A stretch of DNA of 64,000 bases from NCBI GenBank assembly GCA_963662905.2, contig CAXXFD010000004.1:186001-250000 (forward strand). Direction: 5' to 3'. Source of the DNA: G963662905 sp963662905. GTDB lineage: Bacteria; Bacteroidota; Bacteroidia; Bacteroidales; WRLA01. Every line of letters starts with the position of its first letter. The first letter of the stretch is position 1. Below the pieces are notes generated by a model. The model was not told the origin of the DNA. It worked only from the letters and a program-made list of their open reading frames with translations, and searched no databases. Below, in pieces: positions 18,730-27,299 of this stretch. A program made the position numbers and the translations under genes.

Positions 18730-20018
18730 TTCTTATAAACCTCCAAAGCCCGGTTTCGCGCGAAACTGTGCTCTACCATGTGCTGGGGATATTCCAAGGA
18801 ATCAAATTCGGGCAGGAATTGCCGGACATAATTTAATTCCGGGTCGAACTTTTTGAGCTGGGTGTGGGGATTGAAAATCCGGAAATAAGGCGCGGCATCA
18901 CAACCCGACCCGGCAGCCCATTGCCAGCCGCCATTGTTGGAAGCCAGCTCAAAATCAAGCAGATGCTGCGCAAACCAGGCTTCGCCCCAGCGCCAGTCGA
19001 TCAAAAGGTGTTTCGTAAGAAAACTGGCGGTGAGCATGCGCACACGATTGTGCATAAAACCCGTTTGAAGCAATTCGCGCATTCCCGCATCCACCAATGG
19101 ATAGCCGGTTTTTCCGTTTTTCCAAAGTTCAAAATCCGCTTCGGAATTACGCCAGGGAATTTGATCGTAAGCAGGCTTAAAAGATCGATGCTCCACATGG
19201 GGGAAATGCCATAAAATCATCTGATAAAATTCCCGCCAGATCAATTCGTTCACAAAAACATCGCTCACCGAAATCGAACAACGGTAAAGCAACCGGATTG
19301 AAACAGTTCCGAAACGCAAATGCACACCCAAGCGTGAGGTGTTTTGACCGAAAGGGATATCGCGCTTTTGGGCGTAATTACGGATGATTTCCGTATTGAT
19401 TTCCGCCTCTGAATAACGGACATCCGTTTTCTCAAAACCGATTTCCTTCAAAGATGGAAAATGAAAAATTTCGGTTTTCAGGAAATTTTCGATATGCTGC
19501 TCCGAGGGGAATTTTGGCGGTGCGGCAGTCAGCGTAGATTTCCACATGCGCGCATAGGGAGTGAAAACTGTATAGGGCTTGCCGTCTTTTTTCAGCACCT
19601 CATCTTTCTCAAAAATCACCTGATCTTTGTAAGAAGAAAAGCGGATTCCCCGTTCTTTTGCCCATTGCGCCACTTCATCATCACGTTTGCGCGCATAAGG
19701 CTCGTAATCAGTATTACAAAAGATGCCCTGAACATTATAATTCGACACAAGTCCTTTAAAAACCTCCAGTGGCTTTCCAATTTTCACCAACAAATCTGAA
19801 CCCGATTTTCTGACTTTTGCACGCAGGTTTTGCAGTGCCTGATGAATAAAATCTACTCTGCGGTCGGATCGGGACGGCAATTGATTCAGAATTTCCGTAT
19901 CGAAAATGAAAAGTGGCAAAACCGAATCAGATTGGCTCAATGCCTGAAACAGACCGTGATTGTCATCGATACGCAAATCGCGCCGAAACCAAAATATATG
20001 TACTCGCTTCTTCGTCAT
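18714..20018 (-). CDS. Deoxyribodipyrimidine photolyase, class I cryptochrome/photolyase family
   Basis: A 434-residue protein with the N-terminal antenna-binding alpha/beta domain (IFWFRRDLRIDDNHGLFQAL) and the FAD-binding helical domain. FAD and DNA-contact motifs are present: NTSRLGVHLRFGTVS, ELIWREFYQMIL, TGYPLVDAGMREL, MHNRVRMLTASFL, DWRWGEAWFAQHLLD and NNGGWQWAAGSG. It repairs cyclobutane pyrimidine dimers using visible light. The final codons (NGLST and the stop) lie inside a REP-like repeat, so the native C-terminus may have been replaced. The promoter overlaps that of the divergent CDF gene. Confidence 0.94.
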   Translation of the reverse strand: MTKKRVHIFWFRRDLRIDDNHGLFQALSQSDSVLPLFIFDTEILNQLPSRSDRRVDFIHQALQNLRAKVRKSGSDLLVKIGKPLEVFKGLVSNYNVQGIFCNTDYEPYARKRDDEVAQWAKERGIRFSSYKDQVIFEKDEVLKKDGKPYTVFTPYARMWKSTLTAAPPKFPSEQHIENFLKTEIFHFPSLKEIGFEKTDVRYSEAEINTEIIRNYAQKRDIPFGQNTSRLGVHLRFGTVSIRLLYRCSISVSDVFVNELIWREFYQMILWHFPHVEHRSFKPAYDQIPWRNSEADFELWKNGKTGYPLVDAGMRELLQTGFMHNRVRMLTASFLTKHLLIDWRWGEAWFAQHLLDFELASNNGGWQWAAGSGCDAAPYFRIFNPHTQLKKFDPELNYVRQFLPEFDSLEYPQHMVEHSFARNRALEVYKNGLST

Positions 20019-20031
20019 TACTGTTTTAGAA

Positions 20032-20062
20032 CAAAATTAAGCGATTTATGTTGTTCCGTCAA
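20032..20062 (-). promoter_or_regulatory. Promoter of the photolyase gene (TTG-N20-TAATTTTG)
   Basis: On the minus strand TTG (20062-20060) and TAATTTTG (20039-20032) are 20 bp apart, as expected for the phylum. The ATG at 20018 is 14 bp beyond the box, so the leader would be only a few bases long. Confidence 0.6.
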
Positions 20063-20077
20063 TTCCCAAATTTATGG

Positions 20078-20085
20078 TAGTTTTG
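20078..20085 (+). promoter_or_regulatory. -7 box for the CDF transporter gene
   Basis: TAGTTTTG matches TAnnTTTG exactly and lies 18 bp before ATG 20103. A TTG at 20051 is 24 bp upstream, slightly long. It lies back to back with the photolyase promoter. Confidence 0.5.
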
Positions 20086-20102
20086 TGCGTATAATCTCGC
20101 AA

Positions 20103-21011
20103 ATGATGGAAGATAAACAAGCGGAAAATACAGTCCTAAGTTTAAAACAAAGCAATCGTTTTGTGCGGCAACAAGGCTGGTTATCTCTGATTATCAACAC
20201 ATTTCTTTTTGTCGTAAAATATGCTGCCGGAATCAGTTCGGGTTCTGTTGCGCTGATTGCCGACGCCTGGCATACGCTTTCCGACAGTTCCACTTCGGCG
20301 GTTTTGCTGATCAGTGCACGCATCAGCGAGAAACCTGCCGACAAGAAACACCCTTATGGCCACGGACGTTTTGAGCTTATTGCCTCCCTGATTATCGGGG
20401 TAATTCTGGGTGCCGTAGCCATGGAGTTTTTTATTGATGCCATTAAAAAATTCAACTCCCGTGAAACGGCAGATTTCAACACTTTTGCGATTGTTGCCAC
20501 GATTGCTTCAGTGGTTTTCAAGGAGCTCCTCTCACAATACAGCTTTTGGGTATTCCGCAAAACAGGAAATAAAGCAGTAAAAGCCGACGGCTGGCATCAC
20601 CGAAGCGATGCGATTTCGTCCTTGATTATTTTGGCCGGAATTCTCTTAAGCCCTTATGCCTGGTGGATTGATGCCGCTTTGGGCGCGGTGGTTGCCATTA
20701 TGCTGGCCTGGGTAACTTATACCATTATTTCGTCGGCTGTATCAGAGCTTTTGGGCGAAAAACCCAATGAAAAAGACATTAAAAAAATCAAGCAGATATG
20801 CCGTGATGTGAGCGGTATGGATGTGCTGCCCCACGATTTTCATGCCCACACCTATGGCCGGCATGTAGAGCTGGTTTTCCACATAAAACTTGATGGTAAT
20901 TTAAGCTTATACAAAAGCCATGATATCGCAACAGCCATCGAAGAAGCGGTCGAAAAAGAGATGAAGGTGAAACCGACGATACATTTTGAGCCGAGGCCGG
21001 AAAAATGGTAA
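20103..21011 (+). CDS. Cation diffusion facilitator (CDF) family metal transporter
   Basis: A 302-residue inner-membrane protein with the CDF metal-site motifs ADAWHTLSD (D54, H57 and D61) and ADGWHHRSDA (H165, D169), about six membrane segments, and a C-terminal cytoplasmic domain (EKDIKKIKQICRDVSGMDVLPHDFHAHTYGRHVELVFHI). It should export zinc or another divalent metal with proton antiport; the metal is not predictable here. The long frame starting at 19830 is rejected because it runs antisense through the photolyase gene and its promoter. The last 31 bp of the gene region are repeated at 23520-23550. Confidence 0.92.
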   Translation: MMEDKQAENTVLSLKQSNRFVRQQGWLSLIINTFLFVVKYAAGISSGSVALIADAWHTLSDSSTSAVLLISARISEKPADKKHPYGHGRFELIASLIIGVILGAVAMEFFIDAIKKFNSRETADFNTFAIVATIASVVFKELLSQYSFWVFRKTGNKAVKADGWHHRSDAISSLIILAGILLSPYAWWIDAALGAVVAIMLAWVTYTIISSAVSELLGEKPNEKDIKKIKQICRDVSGMDVLPHDFHAHTYGRHVELVFHIKLDGNLSLYKSHDIATAIEEAVEKEMKVKPTIHFEPRPEKW

Positions 21012-21012
21012 G
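20982..21012 (+). repeat. Direct repeat, copy 1 (3' end of CDF gene)
   Basis: These 31 bp encode the last residues of the CDF protein (HFEPRPEKW and stop). They match 23520-23550 at 30 of 31 positions. Confidence 0.85.
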
Positions 21013-21103
21013 CCACTTCACATTGGTTGTTTTATTATTCCGTTTCCTTTTAAAAATCATACAAAAATTTCACAATAGGCTGTTTAAATCTGAATATTAA
21101 CAG

Positions 21104-21111
21104 TAACTTTG
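21104..21111 (+). promoter_or_regulatory. -7 box for the 770-aa T9SS gene
   Basis: TAACTTTG is an exact TAnnTTTG match, 43 bp before ATG 21155. No clear -33 TTG was seen. Confidence 0.45.
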
Positions 21112-21154
21112 TTAACCGGCAAATCCTTCAGATTGAGAAATAAAACAGAATATC

Positions 21155-23467
21155 ATGAAGCAATGGATATTTATTTTGTCATTCATATTTATAGGGATTT
21201 TGTTAAAAGCTCAAAACATTCATTGGGTTAACCCTAAGCCAACTGGCCAGATTTTTAATAATATTGAATTTTTTAATGAAAATTCAGGCCTTATGAGCCA
21301 GATGGATGGAAAGGTTTTCCAGACCACAGACGGAGGCACGCAATGGGAGCTTTGTTTTGATAATAACGGAACTTCAATCCGGCAGATTATTATGCTATCT
21401 GAATCTTGTGCCTGGCTGCTTCGCAACAAGAGGGAAATAATCGGAACCACAGATCAGGGCGACTCTTGGTTTAAGCTGTATAAGTCTCCGGATAGCCTGG
21501 AATTTGAGCGCATCAAAATGGTTTCTGAAACTGAAGCCTACGCAACAGTATCATGCATCAACACAGAATCGACCTACTTAGGCAAAAGCAGGGATGGAGG
21601 GAAGAACTGGACATATAAAAATCTTAATAAGCTCTTAAATGACGGCTCTTCAATTTATGATTTTGCATTTACCAATTTGGGGCAAGGCATTATCCTTACT
21701 GTTGAGACGAAGAGGATTTACAGGACTTTAGATACCTGCCAGACTTTTGAGTATCATAAATATAACCACGATGAAACTTTTTATGCATGTACCAATAGCA
21801 GGCAGGGCGATTTCTTTGTAGTTGGTTCTAAAATTTTGAGGAATGAATCAGAACTTGGTTTAGCTGCTTATGAATTCATTAACGCGTCAGAAATTGACTA
21901 CTTGATTAGAAAATCTTCCGATACTGGAAAAACATGGCAGCTTTCATTTTATGACGAAAGTATTCCGCGCTTGAACTTTATTAAGTCTTTAGGGGATTCA
22001 ACCCTATACGCTTATGGACGATGCATGGATAACCATTCTGATGAGGGTTGCCGCACCTTACCGCTTATAAGTTCAACTGATTGTGGAATTAGCTGGGAAA
22101 TCTCACATACCCCCTATGATTTTCATGATAAAGGGTATTATTATCCTTGGGTCAGGGCCATTGGTATTAAAAGTAAAACTGAGGCTTTAGTATCTCTGAG
22201 TGGTACTAGTGTGAGCAATTACTATCCGGGCACTTCCTCAATGCTGATGCAGACGCAAAATGCACAAGAATGGCTTACTCTTCCCGGAAATTTTATTGAG
22301 AAGATTAATAGTCTTGTTTTTTTTGATGAAAAACGTGTATTTAGTTCAGAGGATGTTTTGATAGGAAGCGACCATTTAGGCAATAAAATTGACACTTTAT
22401 TATTTAATGAAAATAAATATTTAGGGATAGCTGACCAAATTGATGACAAAAATGTCTGTTGGGCAAGAGGAAGGAACAGCTTAGGAGCCTTAATCACAAA
22501 TGATGGAGGAAAAAGCTTTATTTCAGCTGACACCAATACTCTCTTCCATATCAAAGACATAAGCTGTCCAACGCCAGAGGAAGCCTATTTCTTTCAATAT
22601 GACATGGACAATGGTTTTAAAGCGAGTTTATATAAACTAATAGTTTCGGAAAGTCGGTTTTCAGAGATTAACATTCCAAATAACCCAAACGGACTTTTGT
22701 GCATGATCTTTAAAGAGGATGCAGGATACTTATTTGGTAAATTCAATGACGAAGGGGGATTTTACAAAACATTGGATGATGGTGAAAACTGGGTCTTTTA
22801 TGGTCTGGGATTTGATGATCCTATTCGTTCAGCTACAGAAATAAATGATAGTTTAGTGGTAATTGAAGCCGGGCATTTTGACCCGCTTGCCTGGGCGTGG
22901 CAAACTGAATTCTGGTCTTTGAATTTGAATACCGGCTTATTGGAAGAAAACCTGTATTCTGGTATTGAATTAGGCCTGGTTATTGATTTCCTGGTAAATA
23001 ATGAAAACGCTTATTTTGCTCTAAGCAGCAATGGTCTGTTTAAAAGTTTTGGGGATAACTCCTGGGAACAAATGGGTATTTTGCCAGACCTTAAAGGTTT
23101 AACATTAGATCCCGACGGCTACCACGTATGGGCTTACGGATATTCCGGGCGTTTATTGTATATAGGCGATGGTTTGCCGGTTTTTGTGGAAACCAACGCC
23201 ATTCAGGAGCCAGATTGGTTTCATTTGAGCTATATGCCTTCAACAAAAAATATTGAAATTTCGATAGAGAACGCTTCATATTATGGAGAATGTATTTACC
23301 ATATTTCAGATTTAAACGGAAGAATATTGCTCCAGAAGAGTATTAATTTACAGGACAAACCTGTTCGGTTTTCAATTAACACACAAAAATTTTGTCCGGG
23401 CATGTACCTATTTAGCATATATACCAAAAATCAGGTTTTCACCAAAAAAGTGGTCATTTCGGAGTAG
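21155..23467 (+). CDS. Secreted BNR-repeat protein with T9SS type A sorting domain
   Basis: A 770-residue protein with a signal peptide to LLKAQ. Asp-box repeats include QTTDGGTQW, KSRDGGKNW, KSSDTGKTW, SSTDCGISW, ITNDGGKSF and KTLDDGENW, so the bulk is a BNR/Ycf48-like propeller. The last 80 residues (NIEISIENASYYGECIYHISDLNGRILLQK... TKKVVISE) are a T9SS type A sorting domain lacking the usual YPNP. The gene is visibly more A/T-rich than its neighbours and is flanked by a direct repeat of the CDF gene end, which suggests later arrival. Ligand and function are unknown. Confidence 0.82.
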   Translation: MKQWIFILSFIFIGILLKAQNIHWVNPKPTGQIFNNIEFFNENSGLMSQMDGKVFQTTDGGTQWELCFDNNGTSIRQIIMLSESCAWLLRNKREIIGTTDQGDSWFKLYKSPDSLEFERIKMVSETEAYATVSCINTESTYLGKSRDGGKNWTYKNLNKLLNDGSSIYDFAFTNLGQGIILTVETKRIYRTLDTCQTFEYHKYNHDETFYACTNSRQGDFFVVGSKILRNESELGLAAYEFINASEIDYLIRKSSDTGKTWQLSFYDESIPRLNFIKSLGDSTLYAYGRCMDNHSDEGCRTLPLISSTDCGISWEISHTPYDFHDKGYYYPWVRAIGIKSKTEALVSLSGTSVSNYYPGTSSMLMQTQNAQEWLTLPGNFIEKINSLVFFDEKRVFSSEDVLIGSDHLGNKIDTLLFNENKYLGIADQIDDKNVCWARGRNSLGALITNDGGKSFISADTNTLFHIKDISCPTPEEAYFFQYDMDNGFKASLYKLIVSESRFSEINIPNNPNGLLCMIFKEDAGYLFGKFNDEGGFYKTLDDGENWVFYGLGFDDPIRSATEINDSLVVIEAGHFDPLAWAWQTEFWSLNLNTGLLEENLYSGIELGLVIDFLVNNENAYFALSSNGLFKSFGDNSWEQMGILPDLKGLTLDPDGYHVWAYGYSGRLLYIGDGLPVFVETNAIQEPDWFHLSYMPSTKNIEISIENASYYGECIYHISDLNGRILLQKSINLQDKPVRFSINTQKFCPGMYLFSIYTKNQVFTKKVVISE

Positions 23468-23519
23468 CATTAATAATTCAGTTTTAACATCTGTCAGGAA
23501 TGACAATCCTTTAGCCATT

Positions 23520-23550
23520 CATTTTGAGCCGAGGCCGGAAAGATGGTAAG
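23520..23550 (+). repeat. Direct repeat, copy 2 (vestigial CDF 3' end)
   Basis: This copy would encode IHFEPRPERW and a stop, the terminal residues of the CDF protein with Lys changed to Arg. Upstream of it there is no further similarity to the CDF gene. Confidence 0.85.
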
Positions 23551-23564
23551 AAATAATTGCTGTT

Positions 23565-23599
23565 TACTCATCGGATGATTGGCAGTCATCCGATGAGTA
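23565..23599. terminator. Perfect 14-bp hairpin between convergent genes
   Basis: Arms 23565-23578 and 23586-23599 are perfect complements around a 7-nt loop. The hairpin lies between the convergent 21155 and 23618 genes. There is no T-run on either side, so it may be a bidirectional transcription stop or an mRNA 3'-end stabiliser. Confidence 0.45.
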
Positions 23600-23617
23600 G
23601 CTCATAAAATCAGGTTT

Positions 23618-26371
23618 TTACATCTTATCAAATTCCACATGCAGCCCACTGCCATTGCCGCCAAATTTATTCAGGCGATATTTCAGCGAAAACATCACAA
23701 AACGTCCGATGGAATTGGTTTTTTGTTCCATGAGGTAGTTCATTTCGCCCATACGGACCAGGTTGGTGTTTTTGTCGAGCAAATCAAAGGCGCGCAAAGA
23801 CAGGATCAAACGCTTATTTTTGAGCATATAACGCCGTATTTCAGCACTGATCAATGGAATTTCCAATGGATCGTCGAAGCTTTCGGCAGAATAGCTGCTG
23901 ATATCTGCGGAAGCAGAAAAAAACCAGGAATCATTGGGCGTAAAGGAAATATCCGCAAAGCAGGAATAATTATAATAGTTATTGTCCAAATCCTCCTGCA
24001 CCGAATAGCGCGAATGTGTAATTTCGGCCGAAGCTCCAACACTTATGTCCCATTTTTCCTTTTTACGGTTCTCAAACCTCAGTTTCAGGCGGTGCGTCAG
24101 GTTGGTATTGATGTTTTCCACGGCATTTATGATGTTGATGCCCCTATTGTATTTTTCATTGAAGCGGATATTCACTTTGAGCCCCAACTTGCGGATGTGG
24201 GTGGAATAGTCAAAGCTGGCTTCTGCCGTATAATCATCTTCCACATTAACAGGCTTGATGGTTTGCACCAGCTGCGCATCGATATTCCGCTCCCAGTTGA
24301 ATTTGTCCCTGATATATGTTCCGTTCAGGCTGGCAAAAAAGGATGTAGATGAAAACTGATCAAAAATCAACCAGTTAATGGCCATGCTGTGTGTTTGCTG
24401 CGGTTTCAGGTTGCGATTTCCAAAACGGATATGCAATGGGTTCAGGTAATTGCCTGTGGGCTGCAATAGCTCCACCGAGGGTATTTGCACCGAATGGGTA
24501 TAATACACATTGATTTTGCGCGTAGTTCGATAATTATATTCCCATGAAAAAGATGGCTTAAGAAAGAGATAATCCTGCTTTAAAGCATTTTCGTTCAGGA
24601 AATAATTTTCCGTCCTTCCATTTTGAAGCCCAAGACCAAATGAAAGTGTGGACAGTTCACCGGTCCGCCTTAATTTAAGAGCAGGTGTCAGCCATTGATG
24701 CGTGCTGCTAAAGTCGGGGCTCAGGGAGTCGATGACCTGCCTTGGATCCAGCGGAATGCCGTATTCCCTTTTAAAGTCTTCGTTTTCTGTTCCGGCACTA
24801 ACCCCCGGCACAAGTACCAGTTTTCCGCTTATCGCCTGCAAAAGCGACAAACTTCCATTTGCATTGACTTTCTTTGTGTTATCATCCTGAAACTGGCTGT
24901 TCTTCTCCTGCGATGGCGGATTAAAATATTTTGTCTCATTATCCATCAGCCGGTCGGTTCCCGCATCAGAATAAATGGCCTGAAAGCTGGTTTTTAAAAC
25001 AGATTTTTTGCGGTTAAATTTATATTGCCAGAAGCCATTTGCACGCGCATTCAGACTATGGGATTTGTATTCCGAGCTTTGTTTCAAGGAGTTGATGATG
25101 CTGTCGGCATAAAAGCTTTCTGAGAATTGTGATCCCGGATTCTTTCCATGCGTCAGACCCAGCCTTGCATTAAACGAAATATTGTGTACAGAGTCGATAC
25201 GCCGACGCAGGCCAAAGTTGACGCTATGCGTGAAGTTACGTTCCAAACTGGATGAAGTGCTCTGCTGTTTATAAATGCCTTCTGATGTAAAATTCTGCGT
25301 AGTGGTTTGATCCTGCAGGTCTTTCTCCAGGCCACTCACCAGATAGCTCAAAAAAGTGCGGTTGTGTTTATCGGTGGAATAAGAAAAATTCAAACCACCG
25401 GCACCCGAAGTGGTCAGTCCGGAAACCGGCTGTCCAAAATTGATCGGCACTGAATTATCGCCGCCAATGGTGATGGTCCCGCCACCGCCCATAATGGAAG
25501 AAAGTCCTCCGCTAAAACTCAGGTAATCGTTGAAAGAGAAGCCAAACTGGTTTACATTGTTCAGCATTCCCAGTGCAGCGAATTGCGTTTTATCTGAAAA
25601 GCGGTACGCCTTAAACGAACCTTCGTAATGGTCGTCGGTTCCGTAACCGGCTTCCACATCACCAAAAATACCGTTTTTCTTTCCATCTTTCAAAACCAGG
25701 TTTACAGCTTTATTGCGCTGGCCATCGTCTATTCCGGTAAATTCGGCTTCATCGCTTTTTTTGTCGATCACCTGCACTTTATCCAAAGCATCGGCAGGAA
25801 GGTTTTTAGTCGCCACTTTGGGATCATCTCCAAAAAATTCTTTTCCATCCACCAGCACTTCGTGTACTTCTTCGCCCAGTGCTTTGATATTTCCTGCACG
25901 GTCCACTTCCACACCGGGCAGTTTTCGCAGCAAGTCTTCAGCCACAGCATCCGGACGGGTTTTAAAAGCTCCGGCATCAAATTCGATGGTGTCTTTTTTA
26001 AATTTCATCGGGATGCGTTCCCCGACAATATCCACACCATCCAGTTTCATTTGCCTTTTTTTCATCATGATGCTGCCCAGCTCTTCCCCTTCCGAAGCCG
26101 GAATATTCAGCGGCTTATAGAAGGTTTCGTAGCCCATAAAGGCCAGTTGCAATAAATAATCGCCTTGCTTTATTTGTCGGATGCCAAAATTCCCTTCCGA
26201 ATTGGAGATGCCATAAAACTGCAGTGTAGAATCTGCCGGATTGAGGAGCACCGCCGTTGCGTAAGGCAAAGGGCGGCCTTCTTCGTCGATGATGTTTCCA
26301 TTAAGGCTGTACTGCTGGCCCAAAGCCAGTAAGGGCAGCAGCAAAGCCAGCCAGATGATTAGCCGTTTCAT
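23618..26371 (-). CDS. Outer-membrane beta-barrel protein with CarboxypepD_reg domain (TonB-receptor-like)
   Basis: A 917-residue protein: signal peptide to LALGQ, a carboxypeptidase-regulatory-like domain (LNGNIIDEEGRPLPYATAVLL, residues 23-105), a plug-like region (DAVAEDLLRKLPGVEVDRAGNIKALGEEVHEVLVDGKEFFGDD) and a barrel of the outer-membrane beta-barrel (OMP_b-brl) type ending KYRLNKF plus a short tail. Such proteins are TonB-receptor relatives with a short plug. The gene starts 2 bp after the GLPGLI gene stop, and both face an HK/RR operon. The pairing of GLPGLI protein with this barrel type is common in the phylum; the substrate is unknown. Confidence 0.87.
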   Translation of the reverse strand: MKRLIIWLALLLPLLALGQQYSLNGNIIDEEGRPLPYATAVLLNPADSTLQFYGISNSEGNFGIRQIKQGDYLLQLAFMGYETFYKPLNIPASEGEELGSIMMKKRQMKLDGVDIVGERIPMKFKKDTIEFDAGAFKTRPDAVAEDLLRKLPGVEVDRAGNIKALGEEVHEVLVDGKEFFGDDPKVATKNLPADALDKVQVIDKKSDEAEFTGIDDGQRNKAVNLVLKDGKKNGIFGDVEAGYGTDDHYEGSFKAYRFSDKTQFAALGMLNNVNQFGFSFNDYLSFSGGLSSIMGGGGTITIGGDNSVPINFGQPVSGLTTSGAGGLNFSYSTDKHNRTFLSYLVSGLEKDLQDQTTTQNFTSEGIYKQQSTSSSLERNFTHSVNFGLRRRIDSVHNISFNARLGLTHGKNPGSQFSESFYADSIINSLKQSSEYKSHSLNARANGFWQYKFNRKKSVLKTSFQAIYSDAGTDRLMDNETKYFNPPSQEKNSQFQDDNTKKVNANGSLSLLQAISGKLVLVPGVSAGTENEDFKREYGIPLDPRQVIDSLSPDFSSTHQWLTPALKLRRTGELSTLSFGLGLQNGRTENYFLNENALKQDYLFLKPSFSWEYNYRTTRKINVYYTHSVQIPSVELLQPTGNYLNPLHIRFGNRNLKPQQTHSMAINWLIFDQFSSTSFFASLNGTYIRDKFNWERNIDAQLVQTIKPVNVEDDYTAEASFDYSTHIRKLGLKVNIRFNEKYNRGINIINAVENINTNLTHRLKLRFENRKKEKWDISVGASAEITHSRYSVQEDLDNNYYNYSCFADISFTPNDSWFFSASADISSYSAESFDDPLEIPLISAEIRRYMLKNKRLILSLRAFDLLDKNTNLVRMGEMNYLMEQKTNSIGRFVMFSLKYRLNKFGGNGSGLHVEFDKM

Positions 26372-26373
26372 AA

Positions 26374-27153
26374 TTACTGTCGGATTTCGATGACCGTCTG
26401 CACCTGTGTACCTTCACCCCCTTCTGCTCCCATTTCTTTCATTTTTTCTTTCACAATGGCATCATACTCGTCCGCTGTAACCTTCTTCCCCTTCTTTGGC
26501 TTCTTCAGGATGTCTTTGGACACTTTAGCCCGATCCATTTTTACTGCGGTTATGGTATGGTCACCATCATTAATATCTACCGCCAAAACCATACCCGGCA
26601 AACCGGCAAAATGTCCCGGACCCGATGCCACAGGAATTTCCGGGCTGAACCAAACCTTCACTTTTTCTCCTTTTTCATTTTCGTAAAAAGCTTCCATGCA
26701 CTTCAGGCCGGAGATTTCGCGCGAATTGCCGGTGAATTTCCAGTTGTGCGTCTCAATATCGCCACTAATCAAAAAGCGCCGCCCCATAAACTCACGCTGC
26801 TCAATTTGTTGTTTCTTTTTAAAATCCGTAAACAATTTATTGTCAGGCTGCACCATTTGTACCTGAACCATCGTGCCTTCAGCCTCCACCGCATGAACAG
26901 CGCCTTCATCTGCATCAGTTTCGGTATATTTCTCATAAAGAGCATAATCCGGATTAAAATAGAGCACTTTCCTGCTTTTCTGCTCCTTGGGCATCATATC
27001 GGCAAATTGCGCCGCATCGCCTTCCAGTTTGATATCCAGTTTTATTACTTCCTCATAAACAATGGAACCTTCGTTCATCGCTTGTGGCTCCTGTGAAAAA
27101 GCAGTGCAGGCTGTCCAAAAAATGGCAAAACCGATCATCATCATTTTCTTCAT
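26374..27153 (-). CDS. GLPGLI family secreted protein
   Basis: A 259-residue protein with a signal peptide (to about AFSQ) and the family landmark HFAGLPGMVLAVDINDGDHTITA, where GLPGM stands for GLPGLI. Upstream residues fit the family pattern (EGSIVYEEVIKLD near the N-terminus, WFSPEIPVASGPGHFAGLPG). The C-terminal 60 residues are Lys/Glu rich. The family is periplasmic or outer-membrane associated and of unknown biochemical role. It is the first gene of an operon with the barrel protein. Confidence 0.87.
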   Translation of the reverse strand: MKKMMMIGFAIFWTACTAFSQEPQAMNEGSIVYEEVIKLDIKLEGDAAQFADMMPKEQKSRKVLYFNPDYALYEKYTETDADEGAVHAVEAEGTMVQVQMVQPDNKLFTDFKKKQQIEQREFMGRRFLISGDIETHNWKFTGNSREISGLKCMEAFYENEKGEKVKVWFSPEIPVASGPGHFAGLPGMVLAVDINDGDHTITAVKMDRAKVSKDILKKPKKGKKVTADEYDAIVKEKMKEMGAEGGEGTQVQTVIEIRQ

Positions 27154-27188
27154 AGCAATTTGTTTTTTGGGTTAAAATTGATTTGATG

Positions 27189-27196
27189 CAAAACTA
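27189..27196 (-). promoter_or_regulatory. -7 box for the GLPGLI-barrel operon
   Basis: On the minus strand the box is TAGTTTTG, an exact TAnnTTTG match, 36 bp before ATG 27153. The expected -33 region is occupied by the first AAGGTTAA repeat rather than a TTG, which would suit an activator-dependent promoter. Confidence 0.55.
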
Positions 27197-27215
27197 TCCT
27201 GCCAGCGCCTTTGTA

Positions 27216-27254
27216 AAGGTTAAGGAGAGGCAAATCAAGGTTAATTAAGGTTAA
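27216..27254. promoter_or_regulatory. Probable response-regulator operator: three phased AAGGTTAA direct repeats
   Basis: AAGGTTAA occurs exactly at 27216-27223, 27237-27244 and 27247-27254. Start-to-start distances are 21 and 10 bp, that is two and one helical turns. The array lies between the divergent GLPGLI operon promoter and the HK/RR promoter. OmpR-family regulators typically bind direct repeats with 10-11 bp phasing, so the adjacent regulator is the natural candidate. Confidence 0.65.
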
Positions 27255-27281
27255 TGATGTGGTTTACATGCTGAGTATGTG

Positions 27282-27289
27282 TACTTTTG
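27282..27289 (+). promoter_or_regulatory. -7 box for the HK/RR operon
   Basis: TACTTTTG is an exact TAnnTTTG match and ends 10 bp before ATG 27300. It lies inside the longer frame that starts at 27279, so the later ATG is the probable start. Confidence 0.55.
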
Positions 27290-27299
27290 TACTATCGTG

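Noticed and set aside
19830..20102. N-terminal extension of the CDF gene
   Set aside because: It runs antisense through the photolyase start and across both promoters; CDF similarity begins after 20103.
24695..24997. Plus-strand frames inside the outer-membrane barrel gene
   Set aside because: Shadow frames of a 917-aa coding region with clear domain structure on the other strand.
27216..27254. AAGGTTAA repeats as a CRISPR or replication origin
   Set aside because: The repeats are 8 bp, only three, and sit between two promoters; an operator explains them better.
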